Shown here piece after piece: positions 19,645 through 22,709 of a stretch of DNA of 22,709 nt (the first letter of the stretch is position 1; each line of letters begins with the position of its first letter). Origin of the DNA: CAYJXJ01 sp964374095. Its GTDB lineage: Bacteria > Elusimicrobiota > Elusimicrobia > UBA1565 > UBA9628. Below the pieces are notes generated by a model, which saw only the letters and a list, made by a program, of their open reading frames with translations, was not told the DNA's origin and did not search any database. The stretch lies in NCBI GenBank assembly GCA_964374095.1, contig CAYJXJ010000063.1, forward strand, positions 1 through 22,709, given 5' to 3'. Made by a program: the position numbers and the translations under genes.

Positions 19645-21470
19645 CAGGCGTGGCCCTCCTTCTTGAGCGTCTCGAGGGCTTCCTTGGAGGCCTTGCGCAG
19701 CTCCTTGTTGAGGCCCGTCAGAATCTCATACCAAGACCGCCGGGCGGTCTCCTTCAGCAAGGCCACCGCCTTGGCCGATCCCTGCCGGCCGAGCCCGCGG
19801 ACCACCGAAACCTTGGTGTCGTAGTCCGGCGTCCGCGCGTAAGCCTTCAGGAGCATCTCGCCGATGCCCGGAACATTGAGCAAAGAGAGCGCGATCACGG
19901 CCTTGCCGGTCTCCTCGAAATGAGAGGTCGTGCCGATAAACTCGGCCAGTCCCTCGGCGCCCTCGGGACAGCCGAACTTGCCGAGGAACCGCACCGCCGA
20001 CTCCCGGACCTTGGGATGGCCGTTCTTGAGGCAGGGGACCACCGCGGGGGCGTTGGCCGGCTCGGCGATGTCGTTTAATATGCCGATAACGTTGACGACC
20101 AAAAACCAATCCGGGTCGGCGAGGGCCTCCACCAGGGGCTTGACCCCGACCGCCTTGCCGACCTGGGTGAGCAGGGCGCAGAGCTTGGCGCGATGGTCCT
20201 TGTCCTGGACGTTTCGCAGCTGTTCGAGCATCAGGGGAACGAACCCCTCGCCCATGAAAACCGCGAAGGACGACAGACGCTCGAGAGTTTCAGCGTCGGA
20301 CACCGGGATCGTCGCCAGTTGGGCGACGAAGGGTTCGGCGAAGACCGGCTTGACCACCTTTTCCCGCAGGGACTCCTGAAACCCCTGGAAAAGCGGCGCC
20401 ATGCCCACGTCCTCCCGCATGGCCGTCCACCGGTCGAACTCCTGGAGGAGGACCTCGACGCGCCCGATCCGGCCCAATTCGGCCAGGAGCCGGACGTAGG
20501 CCTGGAGGGCGTACTTGGGCTGGCTGGGGCCCACGGGATGGTCGAGGATGGCGTGGGTCTTGTGGAGGGCCAGCATGAGCGATTCCTTGGTCTCGTGGGC
20601 ATGCCGGTCATGGAGCCGCTCCAACTCCTTGGCCTCGTAGAGCCCCGCCCAGGAGAGCAGGGGCGCGACCGCCCAGCGCTGCCTCGGGGCGCGCGGCTGG
20701 TCCGCGCGCGGGGCGCCGCGAGACTTCGGCCGCCAGGCCGCCGCGGCCCGCAGGGCGTCCCAATGCCCCCGGATGCGCGGGTCGTAGAGCGACCAGGGCA
20801 TCTCGGCCTCGAACTTCTCGATGGGGACCTCCCGGTAGAGGGCCCGGTCCAGCAGGGCCGTCACGGCCTCGGCCTCCTTGCCGATGAGCTCCTCGTTTTG
20901 GCGCAGCAGGAGGGCCATGAAGTCGGGGAGCGTCGCCCCCCGGCAGAAGGCGAGTATCTGCTCCTCGCTGAGGTTGCCGGGCTTCTGGGGCTTGACCTCG
21001 GTCTCGCCCGTGGAGACGAAGCTCAGGATGAAATTGAGCTGGAGGCCGTCGATGCGCGTGGTCTGCACCGCTTTCTGCAGATCGGTCAGTGTTTTCTGCT
21101 CATCGGGCCTCGACATCAGGATGCGGAAAAATTCGGCCATTCCCTCGGGGGTGACGCGGTTGGTGAAGAGGACGCCGCCGATGCCGAGGGTGTGCAGGGC
21201 CGAGGCGAAGAGCGTGATCTCGGCCGTCGGGGTCAACTCGCTCTCCTCTAAGACCACGGTCTTGGCCTTGACCTCGAGGGGGAGGTTCTGCTCGGTCCCC
21301 AGGGCCTGTTTGAGCACCCCGACCATGCGCTCGCTGATCTGCACGCCCATGGTGTGGCCCGCCTTGTAGAGCAGGCTCGTTTTGGCGCTGGTCATCAGCG
21401 TGGTCAGAAAGGTCGTCACCGCGGTCCGTTTGCGGTTGAGCTCCGGGGAGTATTCCTGAGTCTCAGGCAT
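19644..21470 (-). CDS. N-module plus HEAT-repeat protein
   Basis: A 608-aa protein without signal peptide. Residues about 30-120 (SLLYKAGHTMGVQISERMVGVL ... FTNRVTPEGMAEFFRIL) align with the N-terminal module of the HD-GYP-like protein downstream; a middle region (about 150-290) is helical with no recognised domain; residues about 290-608 are HEAT-like repeats collinear with the whole of the gene at 17183-18163, ending RRSWYEILTGLNKELRKASKEALETL. I chose the ATG at 21470 over an upstream in-frame start at 21548, because the latter lies inside the transporter gene and encodes an atypical leader. Overlaps the transporter stop by 8 bases. No enzyme motif seen. Confidence 0.85.
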   Translation of the reverse strand: MPETQEYSPELNRKRTAVTTFLTTLMTSAKTSLLYKAGHTMGVQISERMVGVLKQALGTEQNLPLEVKAKTVVLEESELTPTAEITLFASALHTLGIGGVLFTNRVTPEGMAEFFRILMSRPDEQKTLTDLQKAVQTTRIDGLQLNFILSFVSTGETEVKPQKPGNLSEEQILAFCRGATLPDFMALLLRQNEELIGKEAEAVTALLDRALYREVPIEKFEAEMPWSLYDPRIRGHWDALRAAAAWRPKSRGAPRADQPRAPRQRWAVAPLLSWAGLYEAKELERLHDRHAHETKESLMLALHKTHAILDHPVGPSQPKYALQAYVRLLAELGRIGRVEVLLQEFDRWTAMREDVGMAPLFQGFQESLREKVVKPVFAEPFVAQLATIPVSDAETLERLSSFAVFMGEGFVPLMLEQLRNVQDKDHRAKLCALLTQVGKAVGVKPLVEALADPDWFLVVNVIGILNDIAEPANAPAVVPCLKNGHPKVRESAVRFLGKFGCPEGAEGLAEFIGTTSHFEETGKAVIALSLLNVPGIGEMLLKAYARTPDYDTKVSVVRGLGRQGSAKAVALLKETARRSWYEILTGLNKELRKASKEALETLKKEGHA

Positions 21471-22709
21471 CGCGATTAAGTTTACGTCGAAAATCGCGGC
21501 CGCGCAAGGCGAAAATTCCCTGTGTCCGCGCCAGCCGCCGCAAGCCAAAACCCGCGGCCAGCAGACCCAAGGACCACCACACCTGGGCCAGTCCGCCCTG
21601 CGCGCCGAGCCAGAGCGTGACCGCGATCCCGGCCAAGGGAAGAAATCCCCCCCGCCTTCCTTCCCGCCGCCGCCACACCCAGACCGCCGCGCAGGTCGCC
21701 ACGTACTGGGCGCAGACCACGACGTTGCTGAAATCCACCAGGCGGCCGAAATCCAAAGCCATGGCCGCGGCCAAGGTCAGGCCCGTGGTGGCGACCACGG
21801 CCCGGCCCGGCGTGCCGTAGTCCGGGTGGGGAACGCCCCACCAGCGAGGAATGTCTCCCCCCTCGGCCAAGGCCACGAGATAGCGCGGCGCGACCAGGGC
21901 CGTCCCCGAGCAAAAGCCCGTCGTGGAACAGACCGCCCCCGCGACGATGAGCGCCGCCCCCCAGCCGCCCATGAGCCGCTCGGCCGCCTCGGCCAGCGGG
22001 CGCTGGGAGCCGGCCAGAGCCGGATAGGAGTTGACGGCGACCCATTGGACAAGCATGTACAGCACGGCCGCTCCCACGAGGGCGCCCACCAAGGCGATCG
22101 GAACGTTGCGGGCGGGGTCGCGCACCTCGCCCGATGGCACCGGGACCACCTCGAAACCCTGGAAGGCGAAATAGGCGAGGAAACACGCCGGCCCCAGCCC
22201 CGACCATCCCTTGGGGGCGAAGGGGACGACGCCGGCCAGGGATACATGCGGCAATCCCCACGCGACGAACACCGCCAGCGGGATGAGCTTCGCCGCGGTG
22301 AAGAAGTTGGAGGTCCACGCCCCGGCGCGCACGCCGCGGTAGTTCATGGCGCCCAGGAACAAGATCACCGCCGCGGTCATGCCCTTGCAGAAGACGGGCT
22401 TGGAAAAAACCCCTCCGAAATGGCCGAGGTAGGCGGGCACGGCGTTGGCCACGGCGGCCCAACCAAAGATCGATGTGACCCAGCACATCCAACCGATCCC
22501 GAAGCCCGCCTGGGCGCCGAGGGTATCGCCGGCGTAGAGATAGGGACCCCCGCTGCGCTCGAAGCGCCGGCTGGCCTCGGCGAAGCACAGGCCCACCGGG
22601 ACCAGCAGGGCCCCCGTGAGTCCGAAGGCGGCGATCGAGGCCGGCCCCAGATGCCCCGCGAGCAGGCCCGGAAAGAGCGCACCGACGACACGCTCGACAC
22701 CGACGACCA
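21463..22709 (-). CDS. APC-superfamily amino-acid permease (5' end beyond the window)
   Basis: At least 414 residues with about 11 hydrophobic membrane spans. APC features: GALLVPVGLCFAEASRRFERSGGPYLYAGDTLG (TM2 region and the loop after it), FLAYFAFQGFEVVPVPSGEVRDPARNVPIAL (TM6 and the conserved loop after it) and ALVAPRYLVALAEGGDIPRWWG (TM8-9 loop). These are hallmarks of proton/amino-acid symporters and exchangers. The frame is open to the window edge; the segment visible upstream of GALFPGLLAGHLGP suggests that only roughly the first 10-30 residues are missing. The C-terminal tail is Arg-rich. It overlaps the downstream HEAT gene by 8 bases, so transporter and HEAT/HD genes probably form one transcript. 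Substrate unknown. Confidence 0.92.
   Translation of the reverse strand, partial: VVGVERVVGALFPGLLAGHLGPASIAAFGLTGALLVPVGLCFAEASRRFERSGGPYLYAGDTLGAQAGFGIGWMCWVTSIFGWAAVANAVPAYLGHFGGVFSKPVFCKGMTAAVILFLGAMNYRGVRAGAWTSNFFTAAKLIPLAVFVAWGLPHVSLAGVVPFAPKGWSGLGPACFLAYFAFQGFEVVPVPSGEVRDPARNVPIALVGALVGAAVLYMLVQWVAVNSYPALAGSQRPLAEAAERLMGGWGAALIVAGAVCSTTGFCSGTALVAPRYLVALAEGGDIPRWWGVPHPDYGTPGRAVVATTGLTLAAAMALDFGRLVDFSNVVVCAQYVATCAAVWVWRRREGRRGGFLPLAGIAVTLWLGAQGGLAQVWWSLGLLAAGFGLRRLARTQGIFALRGRDFRRKLNRDA

Overview
The window is a high-GC, densely packed stretch of a diderm (Gram-negative-type) bacterial chromosome. A TonB-dependent outer-membrane receptor, an AsmA-like periplasmic protein and Aat all point that way. 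No rRNA, tRNA or diagnostic phylogenetic marker is present, so the lineage is open; an uncultivated Elusimicrobiota- or Deltaproteobacteria-like genome is only a guess. A 10-N gap at 12531-12540 shows this is a draft assembly.

Layout. (1) 1-942: a possible truncated minus-strand gene start and pcm with an export signal. (2) 978-5875: five plus-strand genes joined by 4-base start/stop overlaps: a six-hairpin glycosidase-like protein, a MEMO-family protein with a PqqD-like front end, a fumarylacetoacetate-hydrolase-family enzyme, a conserved protein of unknown function, and aat. (3) 5834-9160: a 2Fe-2S thioredoxin-like ferredoxin (minus), a TonB-dependent receptor and a ferritin-like protein (plus). 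(4) 9067-13735, minus: AsmA-like giant protein with 77-residue tandem repeats, a secreted His-rich protein, and trmL. (5) 13768-16727: a segment bounded by two copies of the palindrome ACTGTACCCGGGTACAGT. It holds an HNH endonuclease gene and an AT-richer integron-type cassette array without an integrase (a CALIN): attC, HigBA-like toxin-antitoxin, attC, HicB plus truncated HicA, half attC. (6) 16759-17181: a two-CBS-domain protein. (7) 17183-22709, minus: an APC-family transporter running off the window, then three overlapping genes that share modules: N-module+HEAT, N-module+HD-GYP-like, and HEAT alone.

How it fits together. Most genes sit in tight, translationally coupled groups. Several promoters have a -10 box ending exactly six bases before the start codon, which suggests leaderless transcripts. 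The two most notable systems are the cassette array, whose attC sites carry the expected unpaired bases in their stems and whose cassettes carry their own sigma70-like promoters, and the three-gene HEAT/HD-GYP-like module at the right end, which looks like a signalling or scaffold system built by internal duplication.
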